DNA of 64,000 nucleotides from an uncultured Xanthomonas sp. GTDB taxonomy: Bacteria > Pseudomonadota > Gammaproteobacteria > Xanthomonadales > Xanthomonadaceae. The stretch's first letter is position 1, and each line of letters begins with the position of its first letter. Shown here piece after piece: positions 1-12,690 of this stretch. Made by a program: the position numbers and the translations under genes. The stretch covers positions 103,839 to 167,838 of the forward strand of contig CALTTS010000004.1 of the NCBI GenBank assembly GCA_943912265.1, in the 5' to 3' direction. The notes beneath the pieces are model-generated. The model had not been told where the DNA came from and did not search any database. It was given only the letters and a program-made list of their open reading frames with translations.

Positions 1-837
1 GACGGCCGCGACCTGCCGCTGCAGGTGCGTACGGCCGACGGCCACGACGGCCGCCACCTGCTGGCACTGTCGCGGCTGCCGGCCGGTTTCGACGAGCGCC
101 AGGTGTCCGCCCTGGCCGGGCTGACCTGGAAATTCTGGACCGCGCCGACGCGAGTCGGCGAAGTCGTCGCCGGCGGCCCGGCCGACGGCGTGCTGCTTGC
201 GGGCGACCGCCTGCTCGCCATCGACGGCACGCCGGTGACGTCGGCCGCGCAGGTGTCCGCGCTGGTGCAGGGCCTCGGCCGGCAGCCCGGCGGCATGATC
301 GAGGTCGAGCGCGACGGCGAGCGCCTGGCGCTGCCGGCCACGCCCCGGCGCAGCACCGACCCGGCCCGCAAGGGCGCCTGGGAGCTGGGCATCGCCGTGG
401 CCGCCGAGGCGCCGGCCTACGATGCCGAACAGAAATACGGCCCGCTGGCCGCCATCCCGGCGGCGCTGCGCGAGACCGGCAGGCTGGCCGGCGACTCGCT
501 GGGCATGATGCGCCGGCTGGTCACCGGCCACGCCTCGCTGAAGAACGTGTCCGGCCCGGTCACCATCGCCCGGGTTGCCAACGCCTCGGCCAAGCGCGGC
601 GCGGACTGGTTCCTGTATTTCCTCGCCCTGCTCTCGCTGAGCCTGGCGATCATCAACCTGCTGCCGATCCCGGTCTTGGACGGCGGGCACCTGCTGTATT
701 ACCTTATCGAGTTGGTCAAGGGCAGCCCGTTGAGCGAACGCGCGATGGCCGCCGGTCAATATGTCGGGCTTGCGCTGCTGGCGGGCCTGATGGGCCTGGC
801 CTTCTACAACGACATCTTGGGCCTGCTGCCTCAATGA
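1..837 (+). CDS. rseP: Site-2 intramembrane protease RseP, C-terminal part (5' end outside window)
   Basis: The reading frame is open from base 1, so the N-terminal half with the HExxH zinc site lies upstream of the window. The visible 278 residues hold a PDZ domain (about residues 40-115: the VVAGGPADG and GDRLLAIDG segments), then the C-terminal membrane region with NLLPIPVLDGGH, the second metal-binding (LDG) motif of M50B site-2 proteases. In E. coli the family cleaves RseA in the inner membrane to activate sigma-E during envelope stress. It sits directly upstream of bamA, the usual order in gammaproteobacteria. Identification is firm; the start cannot be given. Confidence 0.95.
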   Translation, partial: DGRDLPLQVRTADGHDGRHLLALSRLPAGFDERQVSALAGLTWKFWTAPTRVGEVVAGGPADGVLLAGDRLLAIDGTPVTSAAQVSALVQGLGRQPGGMIEVERDGERLALPATPRRSTDPARKGAWELGIAVAAEAPAYDAEQKYGPLAAIPAALRETGRLAGDSLGMMRRLVTGHASLKNVSGPVTIARVANASAKRGADWFLYFLALLSLSLAIINLLPIPVLDGGHLLYYLIELVKGSPLSERAMAAGQYVGLALLAGLMGLAFYNDILGLLPQ

Positions 838-914
838 CTCTGCCAACCCGTTCGCCCCGTCGGTTCGTCCCGACCTTCTTCCGCACCTGCGGCTCCACCT
901 CCACCGGATGTGAC

Positions 915-3290
915 ATGACGCGATCCCTCTCTCGGCGCCTGCTCGCCCTTGCCCTGGCATCCTGCATCGGCGCTCCCGCGCTCGCCCAGGCGGCGGCCGT
1001 CGAACCGTTCACCGCCAGCGACATCCGCATCGACGGCCTGCAGCGCATCGCCGCCGGCACGGTGTTCACCTACCTGCCGATCGAACGCGGCGACAGCGTC
1101 GACCCGGAAAAGGTGGCCCAGGCCATCCGCGCGCTGTACAAGACCGGCTTCTTCGAGGACGTGCAGCTGCAGCGCCAGGGCAGCATCCTCGTGGTGACCG
1201 TCAAGGAACGCCCGGCGATCAACAAGCTCACCGTCACCGGCAACAAGGACATCAAGAGCGAGGAGCTGCTCAAGGGCCTGGCCGACATCGGCCTGAGCGA
1301 GGGCGGCACCTTCGACCGGCTGAGCCTGGACCGGGTCACCCAGGAGCTGGTGCGCCAGTACAACAACCGCGGCAAGTACAACGTGTCGATCACCCCGGTG
1401 GTCAGCCCGCTGGACCGCAACCGCGTGGACGTGACCATCACCATCAAGGAAGGCAAGGCCGCCAAGATCCGCCACGTCAACCTGGTGGGCAACGAGAAGT
1501 TCGAGACCAAGAACATCCTGGCCGGCTGGGAATCCAGGGAGCACAACTGGATGTCCTGGTACCGCCGCGACGACCAGTACTCGCGCGAGAAGCTCTCCGG
1601 CGACATGGAGAAGCTCAATTCCTGGTACCTGGACCGCGGCTACGTGGACTTCAACATCGACTCCACCCAGGTGTCGATCAGTCCCGACAAGAAGGACATG
1701 TACCTGACCGCCGACGTGACCGAAGGCGAGCAGTACAAGGTCTCCGACGTCAAGGTCACCGGCGACACCGTGCTGCCGCAGGAAACCGTCGAGAAGATGG
1801 TCATCCTGAAGAAGGACATGGTCTTCTCCCGGCGCCTGCTCGAGCTGACTTCCGACTCGATCACGATGGCGCTGAGCAACATCGGCTACGCCTTCGCCAA
1901 GGTCAACGTGCAGCCCAACGTGGACCGCGACAACCGTACCGTCGCAGTCAACCTGCAGGTGGTGCCGGGCCCGCGCGTGCTGGTCCGCCAGATCCGCTTC
2001 AAGGGCAACGACCGCACGTCCGACGAAGTGCTGCGCCGCGAGCTGCGCCAGTTCGAAGGCAGCTGGTACTCACAGGCCGCGATCGACCGCTCCAAGATCC
2101 GCCTGCAGCGCCTGGGCTTCTTCGAGACCGTGGACGTGGAAACCCCCACCGTGCCCGGCACCACCGACCAGGTGGACGTGGTCTACACGGTCAAGGAGAC
2201 CACCTCGGGCAGTTTCCAGGTGGGCCTGGGCTACTCCGGCTACTACGGCATGAGCACGTCGATCGAGTTGTCGCAGAACAACTTCCTTGGCACCGGCAAC
2301 CGCGTGTCCGTGCAGGCCTCGCGCAGCAGCTACCTGGAGCGCTACGGCTTCTCCTACACCAACCCGTTCTTCACCGACTCGGGCGTGTCGCTGGGCTACA
2401 ACCTGTCCTGGCGCAAGCTGGACTACTCGGACTACAACACCGCCCAGTACAACAGCACCAACGGCGCGGCGCAGGTGATCCTCGGCGTGCCGATCACCGA
2501 GAACGACGCCTTCTCGCTGATGTTCGGCATCGACAAGAACCAGATCACCACCTACGCCGGCTACACCCCGCAGAAAATCATCGATTACGTCGATGCGATG
2601 GGCTCGCGCACCTTCCACGCCTGGCGCACCGAGCTGGGCTGGGCGCGCGACACCCGCAACGACTACTTCATGCCGACCTGGGGCACCTACCAGCGCATCG
2701 GCCTGGAGCTCACCCTGCCCGGCTCCACCTCCGAGTATTACAAGTTCAACTACGAGTTCTCCAAGTACTGGCCGATCGCCTCGTGGCTGGTGCTGCGCAC
2801 CGGCGCCAGCCTCGGCTACGGCGACAGCTACGGCAAGGACACTACCCGCGACATCTACGATGCCAGCGGCAACTTCGTCAAAACGGTGACCGCCAGCGGC
2901 CTGCCGTTCTTCGAGAACTACTACGCCGGCGGCACCACCTCTGTGCGCGGCTTCCAGGAAAACACCCTGGGCCCGCGCTCGGAGGCCACCAGCTACTACT
3001 ACCGCGGCCAGCCGCTGGGCGGCTCGGTGCAGACCATCGGCCACCTGGAGTTCGTGTTCCCCAAGCTGTTCGACAGCAAGGCCGCGCGCGTGTCGGCCTT
3101 CGTCGACGCCGGCAACGTGTTCGACGGCTGGGACAACGTGAAGACCAACGAGCTGCGCGCCTCGGCCGGCGTGGCCCTGCTGTGGCGCGCGCCGGTCGGA
3201 CCGATCTCGATCAGCTATGCCTTCCCGTTCAAGAAGAAGCCCGGCGACGAACTGGAGCGGCTGCAGTTCACCTTCGGCGGCCAGTTCTGA
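915..3290 (+). CDS. bamA: Outer membrane protein assembly factor BamA
   Basis: 791 residues. BamA is the beta-barrel core of the BAM complex that folds and inserts outer membrane proteins. The ATG at 915 gives a clean signal peptide with likely cleavage after ALAQA. An in-frame ATG at 834 overlaps rseP but would put about 27 polar residues before the signal peptide, so it was not used. Five POTRA repeats fill roughly residues 30-430 (for example TASDIRIDGLQRI and RQIRFKGNDRTS), followed by the barrel. The loop-6 VRGF motif is at residues 677-680 and the chain ends in Phe, the usual C-terminal barrel signal. A terminator follows at 3316, so bamA ends the rseP-bamA unit. Confidence 0.97.
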   Translation: MTRSLSRRLLALALASCIGAPALAQAAAVEPFTASDIRIDGLQRIAAGTVFTYLPIERGDSVDPEKVAQAIRALYKTGFFEDVQLQRQGSILVVTVKERPAINKLTVTGNKDIKSEELLKGLADIGLSEGGTFDRLSLDRVTQELVRQYNNRGKYNVSITPVVSPLDRNRVDVTITIKEGKAAKIRHVNLVGNEKFETKNILAGWESREHNWMSWYRRDDQYSREKLSGDMEKLNSWYLDRGYVDFNIDSTQVSISPDKKDMYLTADVTEGEQYKVSDVKVTGDTVLPQETVEKMVILKKDMVFSRRLLELTSDSITMALSNIGYAFAKVNVQPNVDRDNRTVAVNLQVVPGPRVLVRQIRFKGNDRTSDEVLRRELRQFEGSWYSQAAIDRSKIRLQRLGFFETVDVETPTVPGTTDQVDVVYTVKETTSGSFQVGLGYSGYYGMSTSIELSQNNFLGTGNRVSVQASRSSYLERYGFSYTNPFFTDSGVSLGYNLSWRKLDYSDYNTAQYNSTNGAAQVILGVPITENDAFSLMFGIDKNQITTYAGYTPQKIIDYVDAMGSRTFHAWRTELGWARDTRNDYFMPTWGTYQRIGLELTLPGSTSEYYKFNYEFSKYWPIASWLVLRTGASLGYGDSYGKDTTRDIYDASGNFVKTVTASGLPFFENYYAGGTTSVRGFQENTLGPRSEATSYYYRGQPLGGSVQTIGHLEFVFPKLFDSKAARVSAFVDAGNVFDGWDNVKTNELRASAGVALLWRAPVGPISISYAFPFKKKPGDELERLQFTFGGQF

Positions 3291-3315
3291 GCCTGTACTC
3301 CGCCCGCCGCATCGG

Positions 3316-3345
3316 AAAGGCCCGGCCGCAACGCCGGGCCTTTTT
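3316..3345 (+). terminator. Rho-independent terminator after bamA
   Basis: AAAGGCCCGGC (3316-3326) pairs perfectly with GCCGGGCCTTT (3333-3343) around a six-base loop, and T runs to 3345. It lies 25 bp after the bamA stop and ends 34 bp before lpxD, so rseP-bamA and lpxD onward are probably separate transcripts, or read-through is partial. A TAAACT hexamer at 3368-3373 is a possible lpxD -10 element only six bases before its ATG. Confidence 0.85.
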
Positions 3346-3379
3346 CGTGATGCACGGCGACACCCGCTAAACTTGGCGC

Positions 3380-4414
3380 ATGGATACTCCCGCATTCACC
3401 GCCGGCGAACTGGCCGGGCGCTTCGGCCTGGAACTCCGTGGCGACGCCGCCACCGCCATCACCGGCGTGGCCACGCTGGCCCATGCCGGCCCCGGCCAGC
3501 TGGCCTTCCTCTCCAACCCGCACTACCGCAGCCAGCTGGCCGACAGCACGGCGTCGATCGTCGTGCTGCGCGCCGCCGACGCCGATGCCGCGCCCGGCAC
3601 GGCGCTGGTCGCGCGCGACCCGTACACAGCCTTCGCCAAGATCGCGGCCCTGTTCGAACCCGCGCCCGCACGTGCCGCCGGCATCCACCCGAGCGCGGTG
3701 ATCGACCCGGACGCGCGCGTCGCGGCGGATGCGCACGTCGGCCCGTTCGTCAGCATCGGCGCGCGCAGCGTGGTCGGCGCCGGCGCCAGCATCGGCCCGG
3801 GCTGCGTGATCGGCGAGGACTGCACGGTGGGCGACGGCTGCGAGCTGATCGCCCGCGTCACCCTGGTCACCCGCGTCAAGCTGGGCAGGCGCGTGCGCAT
3901 CCACCCGGGCGCCGTGCTCGGCGCCGACGGCTTCGGCCTGGCGATGGACGCCGGCCACTGGATCAAGGTGCCGCAGTTGGGCGGCGTGGTCGTCGGCGAC
4001 GATTGCGAGATCGGCGCCAACACCTGCATCGACCGCGGCGCCATCGAGGACACCGCGCTGGCCGAGGACGTGCGCCTGGACAACCTGATCCAGATCGGCC
4101 ACAACGTGCAGATCGGCGCGCACACCGCCATCGCCGGCTGCGCCGCGGTGGCCGGCAGCGCGAAGATCGGCCGCTACTGCCTGATCGGCGGCGCCGCCGG
4201 CGTCGTCGGCCACCTGGAAATCTGCGACAAGGTCACCGTCACGGCGATGTCGCTGGTCACCCATTCCATCCACGAACCGGGCGAATACTCGTCCGGCACG
4301 CCGCTGTCGGACAACCGCACCTGGCGCCGCAACGCCGCGCGCTTCCGCCAGCTCGATACCCTGGCGCGTCGCGTCAACGCCCTCCAGAAAGATCCGCAGG
4401 AACCGGAAGCATGA
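3380..4414 (+). CDS. lpxD: UDP-3-O-(3-hydroxyacyl)glucosamine N-acyltransferase LpxD
   Basis: 344 residues, the usual LpxD length. It performs the third step of lipid A synthesis, adding a 3-hydroxyacyl chain from acyl-ACP to the 2-amine of UDP-3-O-acyl-glucosamine in the cytoplasm. An N-terminal uridine-binding domain (residues 1-100, with LAFLSNPHY) is followed by a left-handed beta helix of hexapeptide repeats (about 100-315) and a C-terminal helix. The catalytic base is expected at His241 in IGHNVQIGAHT, matching E. coli His239. The stop overlaps the fabZ start as ATGA. No skp gene lies between bamA and lpxD, unlike E. coli. Confidence 0.97.
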   Translation: MDTPAFTAGELAGRFGLELRGDAATAITGVATLAHAGPGQLAFLSNPHYRSQLADSTASIVVLRAADADAAPGTALVARDPYTAFAKIAALFEPAPARAAGIHPSAVIDPDARVAADAHVGPFVSIGARSVVGAGASIGPGCVIGEDCTVGDGCELIARVTLVTRVKLGRRVRIHPGAVLGADGFGLAMDAGHWIKVPQLGGVVVGDDCEIGANTCIDRGAIEDTALAEDVRLDNLIQIGHNVQIGAHTAIAGCAAVAGSAKIGRYCLIGGAAGVVGHLEICDKVTVTAMSLVTHSIHEPGEYSSGTPLSDNRTWRRNAARFRQLDTLARRVNALQKDPQEPEA

Positions 4415-4869
4415 ACGACACGCTGCAACTGCCCATCGACGTCACCACCATCCAGGCGCTGCTGCCGCACCGCTATCCGTTCCTGCTGGTGGACCGGGTG
4501 CTGGAACTGGACCTGGAACAGCGCCACGTCGTCGCGCAGAAGAACGTCAGCATCAACGAGCCGTTCTTCCAGGGCCACTTCCCCGGCAAGCCGATCATGC
4601 CCGGCGTGCTGATCATCGAGGCGCTGGCCCAGGCCGGCGGCGTGATGACCCAGCTCAGCCTGGGCCGCGATGCCGGCTCGCAGCTGTTCTACATGGTCAA
4701 GGTGGAAAACGCGCGCTTCAGCAAGCAGGTGGTGCCCGGCGACGTGCTGATCCTGGACGTGCGCATGAAGCGGCTGATCCGCAACATGGGCTGGTACTCC
4801 GGCGAGGCGAAGGTGAACGGCGAAGTCGTGGCCTGCGCCGACATCCTGTGCGCCGGCGCCAAGGCATGA
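4411..4869 (+). CDS. fabZ: 3-hydroxyacyl-[ACP] dehydratase FabZ
   Basis: 152 residues with a single hot-dog fold. FabZ dehydrates 3-hydroxyacyl-ACP in fatty acid elongation and competes with LpxA/LpxD for the same substrate pool. PHRYPFLLVDR near residue 23 and GHFPGKPIMPGVLIIEALAQ carry the catalytic pair His56 and Glu70, with the same 14-residue spacing as E. coli His54/Glu68. The start ATG overlaps the lpxD stop, so translation is probably coupled. lpxA begins 16 bp downstream after a GAGGAG-like ribosome binding site. Confidence 0.97.
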   Translation: MNDTLQLPIDVTTIQALLPHRYPFLLVDRVLELDLEQRHVVAQKNVSINEPFFQGHFPGKPIMPGVLIIEALAQAGGVMTQLSLGRDAGSQLFYMVKVENARFSKQVVPGDVLILDVRMKRLIRNMGWYSGEAKVNGEVVACADILCAGAKA

Positions 4870-4885
4870 CGATGAGGAGCAAGAC

Positions 4886-5680
4886 ATGAGCATCCCCGCC
4901 AGCTGCACGATCCACCCCAGTGCCGTGATCGACCCGGGCGCCGTGCTCGGCGAAAACGTGCGCGTGGGCGCCTTCACCCTGATCGGCGCGGACGTGAGCA
5001 TCGGCGATGGTTGCGACATCGGCCCGCATTGCACCGTCACCGGCCCGACCCGCATCGGCAAGGGCAACCGTTTCGTCGGCCACGCCGCCATCGGCGGCGA
5101 CCCGCAGGACAAGAAGTACGCCGGCGAACGCACCGAGCTGGAAATCGGCGAGAACAACCTGTTCCGCGAGTTCATCACCATCAACCGCGGCACCGGCGGC
5201 GGCGGCGGCGTCACCCGCATCGGCCACGACAACTGGATGCTGGCCTACACCCACATCGCCCACGACTGCATCGTCGGCAACCACTGCATCTTCTCCAACA
5301 ACACCACGCTGGCCGGGCACGTGCACGTGGGCGACTGGGTGATCATCAGCGGCTTCTCCGGCGCGCACCAGTTCTGCCGGATCGGCGACCACGCCTTCCT
5401 CGGCATGGGCGCGCTGACCAACGGCGACGTGCCGCCGTTCACGATGATCGCGCAGGAAACCCTCGGCCGGCCGCGCGGCATCAACAGCGAAGGGCTCAAG
5501 CGCCGCGGCTTCGACGCCGAGCGCATCGGCGCGATCAAGCGCGCCTACCGCACCCTGTACGTGGCCGGCCTGCCGCTGGCCGAAGCCAAGCTGCAACTGG
5601 CCGAACAGGCCAAGGGCAGCGAGGACGTGAAGCAGATGCTGGACTTCATCGAACACGCCGACAGGCCGCTGCTGCGATGA
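4886..5680 (+). CDS. lpxA: UDP-N-acetylglucosamine O-acyltransferase LpxA
   Basis: 264 residues. LpxA catalyses the first step of lipid A synthesis, transfer of 3-hydroxyacyl from ACP to the 3-OH of UDP-GlcNAc. The sequence is a run of hexapeptide repeats (residues 1-190) forming the left-handed beta helix, then the helical C-terminal domain with the family-typical INSEGLKRRGF. The catalytic His is His126 in YTHIAHDC, matching E. coli His125. A glycine run (GTGGGGG) near residue 105 is a small low-complexity stretch within the coil loop. The start follows GAGGAGCAAGAC, a good ribosome binding site. The stop overlaps the lpxB ATG. Confidence 0.97.
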   Translation: MSIPASCTIHPSAVIDPGAVLGENVRVGAFTLIGADVSIGDGCDIGPHCTVTGPTRIGKGNRFVGHAAIGGDPQDKKYAGERTELEIGENNLFREFITINRGTGGGGGVTRIGHDNWMLAYTHIAHDCIVGNHCIFSNNTTLAGHVHVGDWVIISGFSGAHQFCRIGDHAFLGMGALTNGDVPPFTMIAQETLGRPRGINSEGLKRRGFDAERIGAIKRAYRTLYVAGLPLAEAKLQLAEQAKGSEDVKQMLDFIEHADRPLLR

Positions 5681-6861
5681 CCGACGGCGCAGGCGTCGCC
5701 CGTCCGCGCCGCTTCCTGCTGATCGCCGGCGAAGCCTCTGGCGACCTGCTCGGCGCCGGCCTGATCCAGGCGCTGCGCGCACGCCACCCCGACGCCGAAT
5801 TCGCCGGCATCGGCGGCGACGCGATGCGCAGGGCCGGCTGCCAGACCTGGTTCGACAGCAGCGAGCTGTCGCTGATGGGGCTGGTGGAAGTGCTGCGCCA
5901 CCTGCCGCGGCTGCTGCGCCTGCGCGGCGAACTGCGCCGGCGCGCCCTGGACTGGCGGCCGGACATGGCCATCGGCATCGACGCGCCGGATTTCAACCTG
6001 CCGGTCGAGCGCTGGCTGAAGCGGCGCGGCATCCGCACCGTGCATTATGTCAGCCCGTCGGTATGGGCCTGGAAGGAAAAGCGCGCGGCGAAGATCGGCC
6101 GCAGCGCGGACTTGGTGCTGTGCCTGTTCCCGATGGAACCGCCGATCTACGCCCGGCACCACGTCGATGCGCGCTTCGTCGGCCATCCGATGGCCGACGC
6201 GATCCCCGAGCACTGCGACCGCGCCGCCGCACGCGCCGCCCTCGGCCTGCCCGAGGGCGTGCCGGTGCTGGCGGTGCTGCCCGGCAGCCGGCTCGGCGAG
6301 ATCGACCGGCTCGGCGAGACCTTCTTCGAGGCCGCCTGGCGCGTGCGCGAGCAATTGCCCGAGCTGCACCTGGTGGTGCCGGCCGCGAATGCCGGCTGCC
6401 GCGCCTTGCTGGCCGAGCAGCTCGGCCGCTCGGTGCTGCCCGCCGACACCACCCGGCTGGTGGTGGACGGCCATGCGCGCGAGGCGATGATCGCCGCCGA
6501 CGTGGTGCTGCTCGCCTCGGGCACCGCCACGCTGGAAGCGATGCTGGTCAAGCGGCCAATGGTGGTGGGCTACAGGGTCTCGCCGCTCACCTACCGCATC
6601 GTCAAGGCGCTGGACCTGATCAAGGTGGACCGTTTCGCCCTGCCGAACATCCTGTCCGGCCAGGACCTCGCCCCCGAGCTGATCCAGGACCAGTGCACGC
6701 CCGACCGCCTGGCCGAGGCCGTGCTCGGCTGGCTGCGCGACCCGCAGGCGGTGGCGCGGCTGCTGCCCGAATACGACCGCCTGCACGCGCAGCTGCGCCG
6801 CGACGCCTCCGCGCGCGCCGCCGAGGCGGTCGATTCGCTGCTCGCCCCCGGCCGGCCGTGA
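5677..6861 (+). CDS. lpxB: Lipid-A-disaccharide synthase LpxB
   Basis: 394 residues, a GT19 glycosyltransferase that joins 2,3-diacylglucosamine-1-phosphate to UDP-2,3-diacylglucosamine at the inner membrane. Typical signatures are LLIAGEASGDLLGAG (residues 12-26), FAGIGGDAM, YVSPSVWAWKEKR and the UDP-binding region LLASGTATLEAML. The ATG at 5677 overlaps the lpxA stop (ATGA) and is preferred; an upstream extension would only read through lpxA in another frame. It is part of the lpxD-fabZ-lpxA-lpxB transcription unit. Confidence 0.97.
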   Translation: MTDGAGVARPRRFLLIAGEASGDLLGAGLIQALRARHPDAEFAGIGGDAMRRAGCQTWFDSSELSLMGLVEVLRHLPRLLRLRGELRRRALDWRPDMAIGIDAPDFNLPVERWLKRRGIRTVHYVSPSVWAWKEKRAAKIGRSADLVLCLFPMEPPIYARHHVDARFVGHPMADAIPEHCDRAAARAALGLPEGVPVLAVLPGSRLGEIDRLGETFFEAAWRVREQLPELHLVVPAANAGCRALLAEQLGRSVLPADTTRLVVDGHAREAMIAADVVLLASGTATLEAMLVKRPMVVGYRVSPLTYRIVKALDLIKVDRFALPNILSGQDLAPELIQDQCTPDRLAEAVLGWLRDPQAVARLLPEYDRLHAQLRRDASARAAEAVDSLLAPGRP

Positions 6862-6887
6862 ACGCGCCGCGCCGCACTCCGGCCGCG

Positions 6888-7496
6888 ATGCCGGAACTGT
6901 CGCTGTTCGCCGCGATCCCGGTCGAGCGCATCGCCGGCGTGGACGAGGCCGGGCGCGGGCCGCTGGCCGGCCCGGTGTCGGTCGCCGCGGTGATCCTCGA
7001 CCCGGCCCGCCCGATCGACGGCCTCAACGACTCCAAGCAGCTCAGCGAGAAGAAGCGCGAGGCGCTGTACCCGCTGATCGTCGAACGCGCGCTGGCCTGG
7101 CGGATCGAGCTGGTGCATGCCGACGAGATCGACCGGCTCAACATCCTGCAGGCCACGCTGGAAGGCATGCGCCGCGCGGTCTGCGCGCTGCGCCCGGCCG
7201 CCGCGCTCGCCCGCGTGGACGGCAACCGCCTGCCGCACGGCCTGCCCTGCCCCGGCGAGGCGCTGGTCGGCGGCGACGCGCTCGACCCGGCGATCATGGC
7301 CGCCTCGATCCTCGCCAAGGTCGCCCGCGACCACTGGATGGTGGAACTGGACGCGCGGTTTCCGCAGTACGGTTTCGCCGTGCACAAGGGCTACCCGACC
7401 CCCGCGCATCTGGCCGCGCTGGCCGAACACGGCCCCTGCCCGCAGCACCGGCGCAGCTTCGCGCCGGTGCGCGCGGCCCTGGCCGCGGACGGCTGA
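6888..7496 (+). CDS. rnhB: Ribonuclease HII
   Basis: 202 residues from the ATG at 6888. It cleaves the RNA strand of RNA-DNA hybrids and single ribonucleotides in DNA. The N-terminal IAGVDEAGRGPLAGPV contains the Asp-Glu catalytic pair of type 2 RNases H; further acidic residues lie in RVDGN and GGDALDPAIMAASILAKVARD, and HKGYPTPAH near the C-terminus is also typical. An in-frame GTG at 6858 overlaps the lpxB stop as GTGA and would add ten residues, so the true start is uncertain. The lpxB-rnhB-dnaE order is as in E. coli. Confidence 0.93.
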   Translation: MPELSLFAAIPVERIAGVDEAGRGPLAGPVSVAAVILDPARPIDGLNDSKQLSEKKREALYPLIVERALAWRIELVHADEIDRLNILQATLEGMRRAVCALRPAAALARVDGNRLPHGLPCPGEALVGGDALDPAIMAASILAKVARDHWMVELDARFPQYGFAVHKGYPTPAHLAALAEHGPCPQHRRSFAPVRAALAADG

Positions 7497-7538
7497 AACG
7501 CCGCGCCGGCGCGCGCCCCGCGGGGCCGCTGTCAAGCC

Positions 7539-7567
7539 TTGTTCCCCTGCATCCCGCGCTCTACCCT
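7539..7567 (+). promoter_or_regulatory. Possible dnaE promoter
   Basis: The 95-bp gap before dnaE holds TTGTTC (7539-7544) and TACCCT (7562-7567) separated by 17 bp, with the ATG 24 bp further on. Each hexamer matches only about half the sigma-70 consensus, so this is weak; dnaE may also be read from the lpx operon. Confidence 0.3.
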
Positions 7568-7591
7568 GACCCGTCATAGAGCTGGTCCGGC

Positions 7592-11182
<3,591 letters not shown>

Positions 11183-11219
11183 GCCGGCCGCGGCCCGGGC
11201 CGCGAGCGCGAATCCGGGC

Positions 11220-11252
11220 CGATGCGGCCCGCCACGCCGGCCGGCCGCATCG
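11220..11252. terminator. Hairpin between convergent dnaE and dipeptidase
   Basis: CGATGCGGCC (11220-11229) and GGCCGCATCG (11243-11252) are perfect 10-bp arms around a 13-base loop in the 99-bp gap between two converging genes. A second GC palindrome, CGCGGCCCGGGCCGCG, lies just upstream. There is no T run, so termination is inferred only from position. Confidence 0.45.
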
Positions 11253-11281
11253 CCGCCGTCATCGGACTCGGTACGCCAGAC

Positions 11282-12541
11282 TCAGCGCGCCCCGGCTGGC
11301 GGCCGGGCGGCCTGTGCCGCCGCGTAGTCCTGCGCCTGCCGCAGCACCCGCAGCAGGTTGCCGCCCCAGATGCCGGCGATCTGCTGCTCGCTGTAGCCCT
11401 TGCGCAGCAGCCAGGCGGTGATCCTGGGCAGGTCGGCCACGCTCTGCATGCCTTCCACGCCGCCGCCGCCATCCCAGTCCATGCCGATGCCGACGTGCTC
11501 CGGCCCGGCCACGTCGAGCAGGTGCTGCAGGTGGGCGAAGAAATCGTCCAGCGTCGCCTTGCGCACCGGGTAGGCGTCGTCCAGCGCCTTCTGCCGGGCG
11601 GCCAGTTCGGCGCCCTGCGCCATCGTCAGGCGGTCCCAGTCCGCGTAGTCCTTTTCCAGCGCGGCCTCGGCGGCCTTGCGCTCGGGGGAAGGCCGGGCGT
11701 CGATCAGGTAGCCCGGGTACGAATTCACCTGCACCACGCCGCCCTTGGCCGCCAGCTTGCGCAGGCGCGCATCGTCGAGGTTGCGCGGGTGGTCGTACAC
11801 CGCCTTGGCGCCGCTGTGCGAGGCGATGAACGGCACCGGCAGCAGCTCGAGCATCTGGTCGAAGACCTCGTCCGAGGCGTGCGACTGGTCGATCACGATG
11901 CCGCGCTTCACCGCGTCCATCATCAGCGCCTTGCCGGCCGGGCTGATGCCGTGCCACTCCGGCCCCTTCGGATCGGTGGACGAATCGGCCAGCTCGTTGT
12001 TGAGGAAGTGCACCAGGCTCAGCAGCCGCAGCCCCTCGTCGCGATAGAAGCCCAGCAGGCTCGGGTCCTTCACCAGCGGACTGGCGTTCTCCATGCTGAT
12101 GTAGACCACGCGCCGGCCCTCGCGCTTGAGCCGCGCGGCATCGTCGGCGGTCAGCGCCAGCCCGAACTGGCGCGGGTGCGCGGCGAGCATTTCGCGGATC
12201 TCGACCAGCCGCTTCAGGCCCGCGTCCCGGTCCTCCTCCCAGGCCTGCGGCGTGCGTTCGCCCTGCCCGGTGTAGATGGCGAAGAAACCGCCGTCGAACG
12301 CGCCGTGGCGCATGCGCGGCAGGTCCACCTGCGACAAGGCATTGCCCGGGTGCGGCTGCAGGATGTCGAAGCCGGCACGGTGCAGGTTCTCGGCCGTGTC
12401 CAGATGGCTGTCCAGCGTGACCAGGCGCTGCTGCAGCGCGGCGGCGCGGGACAGCTCGGCGGCGGAGAATTCGACCGCGCCGGCGGCCGGCGCGGCGGCA
12501 AGCAGGAGGGCCAACAGCAGGAAGGTCTTGCGCGGCGTCAT
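11282..12541 (-). CDS. Membrane dipeptidase (peptidase family M19), exported
   Basis: 419 residues. The start ATG at 12541 gives a signal peptide (MTPRKTFLLLALLLAAAPAAG). Family M19 zinc dipeptidases hydrolyse dipeptides, including those with a C-terminal D-residue. Family-like segments are DSHLDTAEN (first metal His/Asp), the bridging Glu in YISMENAS, SHSGAKAV, GIGMDWDGGGG and the C-terminal GIWGGNLLRVL. Likely a periplasmic or membrane-bound peptidase. It lies antisense between dnaE and accA, which are adjacent in E. coli, and starts 149 bp from accA, so the two share a divergent promoter region. Confidence 0.88.
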   Translation of the reverse strand: MTPRKTFLLLALLLAAAPAAGAVEFSAAELSRAAALQQRLVTLDSHLDTAENLHRAGFDILQPHPGNALSQVDLPRMRHGAFDGGFFAIYTGQGERTPQAWEEDRDAGLKRLVEIREMLAAHPRQFGLALTADDAARLKREGRRVVYISMENASPLVKDPSLLGFYRDEGLRLLSLVHFLNNELADSSTDPKGPEWHGISPAGKALMMDAVKRGIVIDQSHASDEVFDQMLELLPVPFIASHSGAKAVYDHPRNLDDARLRKLAAKGGVVQVNSYPGYLIDARPSPERKAAEAALEKDYADWDRLTMAQGAELAARQKALDDAYPVRKATLDDFFAHLQHLLDVAGPEHVGIGMDWDGGGGVEGMQSVADLPRITAWLLRKGYSEQQIAGIWGGNLLRVLRQAQDYAAAQAARPPAGAR

Positions 12542-12690
12542 CACGGGCTCGTCATGGGCGGGAATACCGCCGCCGACCATACCGCCAACGCCGGCCGCGC
12601 CGATAGCCCCGGCCCCGGGCCATGCCCGGGCGTACGGGCCGGCGCATCCGCTTCGGCTACACTTCCGGCTTTCCGCACCCACGGCCTTCG

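Noticed and set aside
834..914. ATG at 834 as the bamA start, overlapping rseP
   Set aside because: It would place about 27 polar residues before the signal peptide; the ATG at 915 gives a normal signal sequence.
3291..3379. Possible small skp-like gene between bamA and lpxD
   Set aside because: The gap is 89 bp and is taken up by a terminator; no ORF of useful size fits.
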